Positions 6,506 through 12,822 of a stretch of 12,822 nucleotides of DNA are shown one piece after another. Origin of the DNA: Leptospiraceae bacterium. GTDB taxonomy: Bacteria > Spirochaetota > Leptospiria > Leptospirales > Leptonemataceae. Numbering within the stretch: the stretch's first letter is position 1; each line of letters opens with the position of its first letter. The stretch lies in contig JAGRNC010000031.1 in NCBI GenBank assembly GCA_020440935.1, forward strand, positions 1 to 12,822, read 5' to 3'. A program made the translations under genes and the position numbers. The notes under the pieces were generated by a model, which was not told where the DNA came from, did not search any database, and worked only from the letters and a program-made list of their open reading frames with translations.

Positions 6506-7315
6506 CTAGTTGCCCGGCGGCTTCATCTGAGGCAATCGTAGCTGCTGTATCGTTTGATTCAGAAGCTCGAGAAATTCCAGAACCACATCGCGGATCATGT
6601 ATCCTTCGAGCAGTGTGGCATCTTCGAACTTAGAATTGAATTGCACCTGTTCGTTCTTGTTCAGCACTCCGGAGCCATTTTGCTGCACGTCGGCCGCTAC
6701 TTTTTTCAAGAATTCTCGCATGAGCCGCAACACGTCGTTGGTTTCGAACAGAAATACCCTGGTTTGCTTGTTTTTCATTTTTAACAGCTGCTCGCGAAAG
6801 TCCTGCTTTTCGGCCTGGGCATATTCTTCAATGGTTTCGGTGAGGATTTTAAGATTTCGTAGTGCTGTGTCTAGATGGTGCCGCACCGTATCCCTTTCCT
6901 GGTTGAGCGAGAAATCCATTCTGGTGTGCTGCTCGCTGATGGCAGGCCAGTATTCTTTCTGTATTACATGTAGGATCGTAGCCAGGAAATTGACGTCCTG
7001 ATCGGAACAGTTGGGCGATGCCTTGTTCACCGGGAACTTGTCCAGGATGTCATGCCCTCCGCTATCCGCACCCGCGGCCGCGCGCTTGGCCGGTGCACCG
7101 TCCAGTCCCACTTCCGCTCGCAGATCGTCTACATGGCCCTGGGAAGGATCAAAAGCAGGCCACAGTACCTTCAGCTTTTCCCGGTACTTGGACAATTCTC
7201 GCTTAACACGAGCTACCTGGTCGGCATTGGGCGATGTTCGAACAATGCCTTCCATCTGCTTGATGTAGCGGGTAATCTTATCGATTTCGGTTAACTGGTC
7301 CTGACTCAGCTCCAC
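6506..7315 (-). CDS. Uncharacterised coiled-coil/helical protein
   Basis: A 269-residue protein I do not recognise. It has no signal peptide or membrane helix, so it is probably cytoplasmic. Residues 1-55 are charged and helical with coiled-coil spacing (DQLTEIDKITRYIKQMEG, ARVKRELSKYREKLKVLW). Residues about 65-95 are an Ala/Gly-rich flexible linker. Residues 100-262 are again long amphipathic helices, including DTVRHHLDTALRNLKILTET and DVVLEFLELLNQTIQQL. The start is a GTG at 7315 with AAAGGA about 8 bases upstream, and the gene ends in KPPGN-TAG. It lies 40 bp after the membrane-anchored protein gene and 64 bp before the bactofilin, so a link to the bactofilin scaffold is plausible but only from context. 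No enzymatic motif was seen. Confidence 0.85.
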   Translation of the reverse strand: MELSQDQLTEIDKITRYIKQMEGIVRTSPNADQVARVKRELSKYREKLKVLWPAFDPSQGHVDDLRAEVGLDGAPAKRAAAGADSGGHDILDKFPVNKASPNCSDQDVNFLATILHVIQKEYWPAISEQHTRMDFSLNQERDTVRHHLDTALRNLKILTETIEEYAQAEKQDFREQLLKMKNKQTRVFLFETNDVLRLMREFLKKVAADVQQNGSGVLNKNEQVQFNSKFEDATLLEGYMIRDVVLEFLELLNQTIQQLRLPQMKPPGN

Positions 7316-7337
7316 GCCTTATTCCTTTAATAGTAGC

Positions 7338-7350
7338 GTTGCACTGCAAC
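7338..7350. repeat. Near-perfect palindrome in the 40-bp gap before the coiled-coil gene
   Basis: GTTGCA and TGCAAC surround a single central C, starting 5 bases past the stop of the 616-residue protein gene (minus strand) and ahead of the GTG start of the next gene. With a one-base centre it suits a DNA-binding dimer better than an RNA hairpin. A related TTGCA-TT-TGCAA lies before the 616-residue protein gene (9226-9237). Confidence 0.5.
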
Positions 7351-7355
7351 AACTT

Positions 7356-9206
7356 TTATCCCCTGGAGAGGCGTACGAATTGTCGATGAAAGTAGCTTAC
7401 ATCCGGAAACCGACGAATAAAATACTCGGCCATCCGCCGGGCCTCGGTCTGGTTTCCTGATTCGCTGAGCCAGAGCACATAAAAATGCCGCGCCAGAGGG
7501 GAAACTCGAGCCGCCTTTTTGAAGAACCGATCCGCCCTGCCCTGAAATCCGGACCGGGCCGGCCGATGGGAATGAAGCACTGTATAAAAAAGGGATGCCG
7601 CCCGCCCCACTGCGCCGGAATGGAAACCCGATCTAGATCGATAGGCAGCCAGATCCATCCAATCCAATAATTCAGAGCGATCCGCCACGCTCGCCTGATC
7701 CAGTTCGGGCACCGCGGGTTGCCGGCGCATGGAATCGGCGCCCCGAAATTCAGCAAATGGTTCAACAGATTCCACGGCCTCTTCGGTGGCTTCCGGCCAG
7801 TGCTTGCGCAATCGCTCCAGGTATTCTTTTCCTTCCGTATCCAGTTGATTAATGGCATGCTTGAGCGCTGCCAGTCGGAAGAAGGTGTTCCGGGCCGGCA
7901 AACGTAGCAGAAGCCGGAGGATTAATCGGTATCGCCCCTGGATACCGGCCAAATAGATGCATTCATCTTCGAAAGTAGAATCATGGTAAGACAACTCCAG
8001 AGCAAGACGAAAGGCCAGGAATAGATGCCCGCGATGAAGAAGGTAGAGATAGAGCCAACGGCCGTTTCGTCGGTCCAGATCAGCAAATGGTCGTAAAGCT
8101 TTGAAATCTTCGGTATCGCTGGCCCCCTGAAAAGCAAGCGCGCTTCGAAGTCCCGAAAGATGCTCGGATGGTACGCCAAGTAGCCCCTGGTCGTAGGATT
8201 CGAATGCCACAGGAAATGCTCGGCTGAGCAAGGGATCTTCCAGACAGGCCGCCAGGAGCCCGCGAATGCGTAAATATTCGGGCCCGGATCGAATGCGGTA
8301 AAGTAGACTCATCGCCTTGTCCAGGCGCCCCTTCCAGAATAGAAAACGGATGGTCCAGGGTAATGCCTCTCTTTCTATGGGGGCCAGACGGTCCATTCCG
8401 CGCTGCATGTAACCCGAGGCCGCCGTCTGCAAAATTGATTCGGTTTTGCGTCGTATTTCTGGATCATGGGCAAATTCCGGCAGAAATAGAACATAGGGAT
8501 GACTGTTTGCCGCAATGGCGCCGCCCATATCGGGGAAAAACAAATCCGCAGTCTCCAAGCCCTGTTTTAGATGACTGCGAAGAAACGGAAGATTCCGGTA
8601 CACGTCAAAAAGCCCGTCGTGCTGCGAAATAGCCTGGGGTTCATCCTGCATTGTTGCTTTTGTAAGCGCATCACCCATGGTAACGGGATACTCCGGAATG
8701 GATACCAGGGCAGAGTCCACCCGCTGCGATTCGATGTCAAGAATGGGCGCTGGCTGTGACGAATGGGTTTTGGGATCCTGCTCTTTCCAGGCTTCTGGCA
8801 ATTCTGTCGCAGATTCGGAAGACTCGGTAACTGCGATGGGACGAATCTCCACTTCCTGAATCCAGGGTTGCGGGGCGGCCATAGAGCCCACTCTACCCGG
8901 ATTCGGCGCATTGGTTCCTTCCGATGCTCCTGCCTTGTGGCTCGGAGCAGGCATTTCCGTCGGGGAATGATCCGGTGTTTCCGGTGTGTCAGGGGTTGCC
9001 TGGGCGGATTGGGAGGGACCGGATTTCTTTTTCTGCTTCTTTTGAGCCGGCCTCGCGGGTGCACCGCTCGATTCCCTGCGCGCACGCAAGCTACGAATAG
9101 TCCAAACAAGACCAATAATGCCGACGACTACACCTGAAAAAATGGCAGCCACCACCACTACCAGAAAGTCCCCGCTGGGTAGATTCTTCAGAATGTCGAT
9201 TTGCAT
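7356..9206 (-). CDS. Uncharacterised membrane-anchored protein with helical-repeat cytoplasmic body
   Basis: A 616-residue protein I do not recognise. Residues 14-36 form one strong membrane helix rich in Val/Ile/Gly, followed at once by RSLRARR. By the positive-inside rule, the rest should face the cytoplasm. Residues about 42-195 are a low-complexity linker rich in Pro, Ser, Lys and Glu, with a KKQKKK patch. From about 200 to the end the chain is a series of paired amphipathic helices resembling a TPR/alpha-solenoid, such as DRRNGRWLYLYLLHRGHLFL, AFRLALELSY, and near the end ARHFYVLWLSESGNQTEA and ARRMAEYFIRRFPD. The frame is open to an ATG at 9242, but the ATG at 9206 is preferred because GGGGGAA lies 4 bases upstream. 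It is the first gene of the row leading to the bactofilin, and slt is divergent from it. A scaffold or adaptor role is only inference. Confidence 0.85.
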   Translation of the reverse strand: MQIDILKNLPSGDFLVVVVAAIFSGVVVGIIGLVWTIRSLRARRESSGAPARPAQKKQKKKSGPSQSAQATPDTPETPDHSPTEMPAPSHKAGASEGTNAPNPGRVGSMAAPQPWIQEVEIRPIAVTESSESATELPEAWKEQDPKTHSSQPAPILDIESQRVDSALVSIPEYPVTMGDALTKATMQDEPQAISQHDGLFDVYRNLPFLRSHLKQGLETADLFFPDMGGAIAANSHPYVLFLPEFAHDPEIRRKTESILQTAASGYMQRGMDRLAPIEREALPWTIRFLFWKGRLDKAMSLLYRIRSGPEYLRIRGLLAACLEDPLLSRAFPVAFESYDQGLLGVPSEHLSGLRSALAFQGASDTEDFKALRPFADLDRRNGRWLYLYLLHRGHLFLAFRLALELSYHDSTFEDECIYLAGIQGRYRLILRLLLRLPARNTFFRLAALKHAINQLDTEGKEYLERLRKHWPEATEEAVESVEPFAEFRGADSMRRQPAVPELDQASVADRSELLDWMDLAAYRSRSGFHSGAVGRAASLFYTVLHSHRPARSGFQGRADRFFKKAARVSPLARHFYVLWLSESGNQTEARRMAEYFIRRFPDVSYFHRQFVRLSRG

Positions 9207-9208
9207 GC

Positions 9209-9215
9209 TTCCCCC
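9209..9215 (-). promoter_or_regulatory. Strong Shine-Dalgarno of the 616-residue protein gene
   Basis: On the minus strand GGGGGAA ends a few bases before the ATG at 9206. This favours that start over the in-frame ATG 36 bases further upstream, which would add a short polar, cysteine-containing leader before the membrane helix. Confidence 0.7.
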
Positions 9216-9226
9216 GTTGAAATCGT

Positions 9227-9241
9227 TGCATTTGCAATGCA
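9227..9241. repeat. Inverted repeat TGCATT-TGC-AATGCA upstream of the 616-residue protein gene
   Basis: Six-base arms with a 3-base centre, lying 20 bases before the ATG at 9206. The overlapping element TTGCA-TT-TGCAA (9226-9237) resembles the palindrome at 7338-7350 in front of the next gene, although the centre lengths differ. Possible operator; not proven. Confidence 0.4.
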
Positions 9242-9296
9242 CAATTGTCCGATGGTAGAGTAAGGTTCCTCTTTAGATATAGGATCGGACAGTCCC

Positions 9297-11582
9297 ATGA
9301 ATCGAAGCGCAAATCTGCCGGTATATCTCGTAATATTCTTCTTTTTTTTCTGCCATCAACCTACGCAGGCCGGGCCCCTCTATGCGGACCCCTTTGAAAT
9401 GCTGCGTGCCGGACGATGGTCTGATATTCTCAGCTATTTTCAGAGCCGCCATCCGGAAGATAAATCGGATTTCTTTGCTCTTGCGCGCGCCATGCAAGAG
9501 AGCCGCAACTACTCGGGGCTCAGTGCAGTGCAGCGATTTATGAACGTTGTGCAACGGGGCTGCATGCAGGACGATACTGAAATTGCTCTGCAATCCTGCC
9601 TCAGTAAGATTCCGGAAGACTCCGTGGGGGAGCTCCTGGAAAGATTGGCGCTCTATCGCGCGCAGGAAGCGGGCTACAAATCATTGAGCCAGTCCAGTCG
9701 CGAAGCCATTCTTGCCCGCGGCCGATTGTATGCCGGGGACCCCCTGGATCACCGCATACTTCAGAAGCGTCTGGATATACTGATAGACAACAAGCAATAT
9801 AGTCGGGCTGTGGAAACGGCCTACCGATACGACGGATTGCACAGCGACTACACCGATTTTCTACGGGCACGAAGTCTGCGATTGGCCGGCAAATGTAATG
9901 AAGCGACCGATGCCTATTTCAAAGCAGCCGAACAGGATCCACCCGGCTGGCTCAATAAAGCGATCTACTTTGATCTCAAAAAATGCCATTCGGGTCTGCC
10001 AGAATCACTCGATGATCGACCGGAACTACAGCGAAAGCTTGTACTGTTTCAGCAATACATTCCGTCTTCCTATTACAAATCCAGAGAGGCGTTTTCCCCG
10101 TCGCGACTGATTGCAACTTCCAGCATGCATACCGTTGCCCGTGATGGAATGGTACTTCTGGAAATGGGCGACGATGCAGCCGTTATTGAGCTTTCATCCA
10201 GGGCCTATACCTATCTTTCCAGCAATCCCGACAAGCTGCGGTGGTGGATGTATCAGCTAAAACAGCGAAACCAGTGGCTACTGGCGCGGCGGCTATTCGA
10301 ACGTTTTGAACATGCAAAGACCAGAGATCCGGCTCTATGGCATCTGTACCTTGAAGTCTTGAAGCACTCCGGAGACCAGGAGGCTTATTTCAAAGAATTG
10401 GTGGCCTACCTTAATGAGAACCATGCCGACTACGAGACTCACGATGAGCTCATAGCTTTTCTAATCGGTGATGATCCGCAGAAGCTGCATTGGGCAGACA
10501 ATCGCTACTGGGAATACGCAAAAGCCATGATGCCCGCGCAGTCCGGCAGTGGCCGGTTCATCTACTGGCTCTATCGATATTATCAAGATAAAAGTCCCCG
10601 AGAAGAAGACGACCTGCGCGAAAACTTTTATTCGCATATGCCAGGGTCCTATTACAAGGCCGCCTTCTGGGACCTAAACCATTCAGAAAAACAAAACGAC
10701 TTTCGCCAGGCCTGGAACCAGGTGCGCGACACAAAGACGTACTTGAAATGGGTGTCGATCTACGGCGGCAATGAAAACGCTCGAAAGTTTCTGGAAGGCA
10801 AGAACCTAAGCGCCTACTGGAATCCCGAGGCGGTGCGAATCCTGCGCGATCTGAAAAAAGACCAGGACGATGTGCCCGATGATATCGTAGATCTATTTCG
10901 ATTGGGCGAATGGCAGCTTGGCATGGATTTCTTTCGCCAGACCTACAGCGGCAAAGTTAGCGAATATCAGTTTCTTCGAAGGCTGGCACAGGCCGGGCTC
11001 CGTAGCGAGACTCTTTTTGTCTCTGTGTACTACACTCGAAATCTTCTTCGTGCCAGCAAGGTAGCCGAAGATCCTTTCACACTACCGCCCGAATTGCTCA
11101 GCATCCTGTACCCACGACCCTACCATGCCATGGTGCAAAAGTATACCCGCGACTTTGGCGTGGACGAGGCAATGCTATACGGACTGATGCGCCAGGAGAG
11201 TATGTTTCGGGAACTTGCCGTAAGTAAGTCCGGCGCCAAGGGACTGATGCAAATCATGCCCCGCACCGGCGAATGGCTGGCAAGCCGTAGCGGGATGAAA
11301 AACTACGATCTTCTGGATCCGGAAACTTCCATTCGGCTGGGATCCATGTTTTTTGCCGATTTGCTTCGGATGTATGATCAAGATTTTCGCTGGGCTTCCA
11401 TTGCCTACAACGGAGGACCTGGAAATCTGAAGAAATGGAAGGCTACCTATTATCGGGGGGATTTTAACCATTTCCTGGAGCACATCCCAAAGGCCGAGAG
11501 CCGTAATTACTGCCGAATCACGCATCAAAATTTCATGCACTATCGGATCAGTCAGCAGATCTACGGTTCCCGGTTGAATTGA
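9297..11582 (+). CDS. slt: Soluble lytic murein transglycosylase (Slt70-like)
   Basis: A 761-residue periplasmic enzyme that cleaves the MurNAc-GlcNAc bond of peptidoglycan, leaving 1,6-anhydroMurNAc ends. Residues 1-25 are a signal peptide: a short basic start, a hydrophobic core with a run of Phe (14-18), and probable cleavage after Thr-Gln-Ala25. Residues about 30-600 are a long helical superhelix like the Slt70 ring. The C-terminal SLT domain (about 620-745) shows MRQESMF with catalytic Glu634, SKSGAKGLMQIMPRTGEWL, AYNGGPGNL and, near the end, AESRNYCRITHQNF. The ATG at 9297 precedes the signal peptide directly, but its ribosome site is weak. The gene is divergent from the bactofilin row and is followed by cysS after 34 bp. 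slt is used as the family name; which spirochaetal Slt paralogue this is remains open. Confidence 0.94.
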   Translation: MNRSANLPVYLVIFFFFFCHQPTQAGPLYADPFEMLRAGRWSDILSYFQSRHPEDKSDFFALARAMQESRNYSGLSAVQRFMNVVQRGCMQDDTEIALQSCLSKIPEDSVGELLERLALYRAQEAGYKSLSQSSREAILARGRLYAGDPLDHRILQKRLDILIDNKQYSRAVETAYRYDGLHSDYTDFLRARSLRLAGKCNEATDAYFKAAEQDPPGWLNKAIYFDLKKCHSGLPESLDDRPELQRKLVLFQQYIPSSYYKSREAFSPSRLIATSSMHTVARDGMVLLEMGDDAAVIELSSRAYTYLSSNPDKLRWWMYQLKQRNQWLLARRLFERFEHAKTRDPALWHLYLEVLKHSGDQEAYFKELVAYLNENHADYETHDELIAFLIGDDPQKLHWADNRYWEYAKAMMPAQSGSGRFIYWLYRYYQDKSPREEDDLRENFYSHMPGSYYKAAFWDLNHSEKQNDFRQAWNQVRDTKTYLKWVSIYGGNENARKFLEGKNLSAYWNPEAVRILRDLKKDQDDVPDDIVDLFRLGEWQLGMDFFRQTYSGKVSEYQFLRRLAQAGLRSETLFVSVYYTRNLLRASKVAEDPFTLPPELLSILYPRPYHAMVQKYTRDFGVDEAMLYGLMRQESMFRELAVSKSGAKGLMQIMPRTGEWLASRSGMKNYDLLDPETSIRLGSMFFADLLRMYDQDFRWASIAYNGGPGNLKKWKATYYRGDFNHFLEHIPKAESRNYCRITHQNFMHYRISQQIYGSRLN

Positions 11583-11616
11583 CAGGCAGACGGTTCTTTT
11601 TTTTCTAAGATAGACC
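11583..11616 (+). other. slt-cysS intergenic segment with T8 run
   Basis: 34 bases holding an 8-base T run (11597-11604). No convincing GC-rich hairpin precedes the T run, so I do not call a terminator. A TTGACA (11579-11584, partly within the slt stop) and a TAAGAT (11606-11611) resemble -35 and -10 boxes, but they are 21 bases apart and the start would fall at the cysS ATG. No good ribosome site precedes cysS. Confidence 0.35.
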
Positions 11617-12822
11617 ATGAGCCTATCGATCTTCAATTCTCTGTCAGGAAAAAAAGAGCCTTTCGAGCCCGCCGATCCCAGTCGCGTAAAGATCTACAAC
11701 TGCGGTCCTACTGTTTACAATTACAATCACATTGGAAATTTTCGCGCCTACATCTTCGTCGACCAGCTCCGCCGCTACCTGCATTTCCGCGGCTATGGCC
11801 TGGATCATACTTCGAACATTACCGACGTAGATGACAAGATCATCGAAAACTCCATTCGGGAAGGAAAATCTATCCAGGAATTCACGCAGCCATTCGTTGA
11901 TGGGTTTCTGGAGGATCTGAAAACGCTCCGAATTCAGAATGTCGAGCATCGACCCAAAGCGACCGAAAGCATCGATACAATGGTCAACATGATTGGAGAC
12001 CTGGAAAAGCGCGGCCACACCTACGTGGTAAACGGAAACATCTATTTTAAACTGAAATCCTTTCCAGAATATGGCAAACTATCGCGCATCGATCCACAGC
12101 AGCTAATGGCCGCGGCTGGCGGGCGATTCGAAGCCGATGAGTACACAAAAGAGGATGTTCGCGACTTTGCCCTCTGGAAAGCGCCGGCCAAAAAGGGCGA
12201 ACCGGCCTGGCCATCCCCATGGGGCGAAGGTCGACCCGGCTGGCATTTGGAATGCTCGGCCATGATCCGAAGCGTCTACGGCCCCGATGGTATCGATATC
12301 CACACGGGCGGCATTGATCTGCTCTTCCCGCATCATGAGAATGAGATTGCCCAGAGCCGCGGCGCTTATCCAAAGGAGAACTTTGTCCGCTACTGGATGC
12401 ACAATGAACATCTTCTGGTCGAAGGAAAGAAGATGTCCAAATCGCAGGGAAACTTCTTTATGCTTCGCGATTTGACCGAGGCCTCCCGTGCGCAAGATCT
12501 GGTGGATAAGAAGATTGCGCCCAAATGGATACTGGACTACATCGCGGACGGCTGGATGCCGATTTGTATTCGCTACCTGCTTTCCGCCACTCATTACAGA
12601 AACAAGCTTAACTTCACATTCGATGGAATCAAGGCTGCGCGAACGTCTATTGAACGTCTGCAGCAGGTGGTGGATTCTCTACTGGAGACTACAGGAATTA
12701 GCGAAGAGCAGATCGCTCTGGAGTTACAGAAGCGAAGAGCGTCCGGCCGACCTGGACACGGCTCCGATTCATTGCTTCCGGAAAGCAGCCCATTTCGACC
12801 GGAGCTGGATGAATTTATTGAA
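11617..12822 (+). CDS. cysS: Cysteinyl-tRNA synthetase (3' end outside window)
   Basis: The first 402 codons of a class I synthetase that charges tRNA-Cys. The start is the ATG at 11617; an in-frame TAG two codons upstream excludes a longer form. Motifs seen are NCGPTVYNYNHIGN, with the HIGH-type motif as HIGN (38-41); WHLECSAM; HTGGIDLLFPHHENEIAQS; and KMSKS (272-276). The zinc ligands are expected to be Cys29, Cys213, His239 and Glu243 by match to the E. coli enzyme. Two segments are longer than in E. coli CysS. About 20 extra residues lie between FFMLRDL (280-286) and RYLLSATHYR (from 319). A polar Arg/Ser/Gly-rich stretch lies at about 362-393 in the DALR region. The gene runs off the right edge, in the same direction as slt. 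Confidence 0.96.
   Translation, partial: MSLSIFNSLSGKKEPFEPADPSRVKIYNCGPTVYNYNHIGNFRAYIFVDQLRRYLHFRGYGLDHTSNITDVDDKIIENSIREGKSIQEFTQPFVDGFLEDLKTLRIQNVEHRPKATESIDTMVNMIGDLEKRGHTYVVNGNIYFKLKSFPEYGKLSRIDPQQLMAAAGGRFEADEYTKEDVRDFALWKAPAKKGEPAWPSPWGEGRPGWHLECSAMIRSVYGPDGIDIHTGGIDLLFPHHENEIAQSRGAYPKENFVRYWMHNEHLLVEGKKMSKSQGNFFMLRDLTEASRAQDLVDKKIAPKWILDYIADGWMPICIRYLLSATHYRNKLNFTFDGIKAARTSIERLQQVVDSLLETTGISEEQIALELQKRRASGRPGHGSDSLLPESSPFRPELDEFIE

Larger units (their letters stand above)
9207..9296. promoter_or_regulatory. Divergent intergenic region between the minus-strand row and slt
   Basis: These 90 bases must carry the start signals for slt and probably for the ten-gene minus row. I could not find a convincing -35/-10 pair on either strand. 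Two symmetric elements are present. One is TGCATT-TGC-AATGCA at 9227-9241. The other has 8-bp arms, TGTCCGAT (9246-9253) and ATCGGACA (9284-9291), 30 bases apart. The second arm is next to the slt ATG and partly occupies the place of its ribosome site (GGACAGTCC just before the ATG). Confidence 0.5.

Noticed and set aside
8567..9115. 182-residue minus-strand frame overlapping the 616-residue gene
   Set aside because: Arg/Pro-rich shadow of the linker region in another frame; the main frame has a membrane anchor and strong start.
9207..9242. Longer start of the 616-residue protein (extra MHCKCNDFNGGS leader)
   Set aside because: The internal ATG at 9206 has a much better ribosome site and is followed at once by a normal membrane-anchor N-terminus.
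9315..9356. Slt as a lipoprotein through Cys19
   Set aside because: The residue before Cys is Phe in a Phe run, which does not fit even the relaxed spirochaetal lipobox; signal peptidase I cleavage after Ala25 fits better.
11583..11610. Intrinsic terminator after slt (T8 run)
   Set aside because: No GC-rich stem could be drawn immediately before the T run.
12103..12594. 163-residue minus-strand frame inside cysS
   Set aside because: Fully antisense to clear CysS catalytic motifs, with no ribosome site or recognisable domain.

Overview
The window (about 50% GC by eye, densely packed) looks like a core chromosomal region of a spirochaete, probably from the Leptospirales (Leptospira/Leptonema/Turneriella type). 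This is inferred from the combination of a bactofilin, DapA/DapB, a CdaA/CdaR pair next to acpS, Slt and CysS, and from general protein character. No rRNA or marker gene fixes the taxon. I see no mobile element, CRISPR array, tRNA, rRNA or phage gene, and no stretch over 100 bp without a gene.

Layout. Positions 1-608 (+) hold the 3' end of a Ppx/GppA-type gene. From 9206 down to 592, everything on the minus strand forms one compact row of ten genes. In transcription order these are: a membrane-anchored helical protein (616 aa, unknown); a coiled-coil protein (269 aa, unknown); a bactofilin; pdxA; a small membrane protein (unknown); dapA; dapB; cdaA; cdaR; acpS. Six of the nine junctions overlap: one by 26 bp, four as ATGA and one as TAATG. 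The other three gaps are only 40-64 bp and each contains a short inverted repeat. The row ends convergently with the ppx/gppA-like gene, their ends overlapping by 17 bp. On the plus strand, a soluble lytic transglycosylase (9297-11582) is divergent from the row across a 90-bp spacer. It is followed after 34 bp by cysS, which runs off the right edge.

How the genes may work together (inference). DapA and DapB make the diaminopimelate/lysine precursor for peptidoglycan. CdaA, with its regulator CdaR, makes c-di-AMP, which in other bacteria is tied to wall and osmotic homeostasis. Bactofilin is a cell-shape scaffold and Slt cuts peptidoglycan. AcpS activates acyl carrier protein and PdxA supplies pyridoxal phosphate. 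The region can be read as a wall-synthesis and cell-shape cluster with cofactor genes embedded. The least understood parts are the two helical proteins upstream of the bactofilin and the four-helix membrane protein between pdxA and dapA. Of everything here, these are the best candidates for something undescribed.
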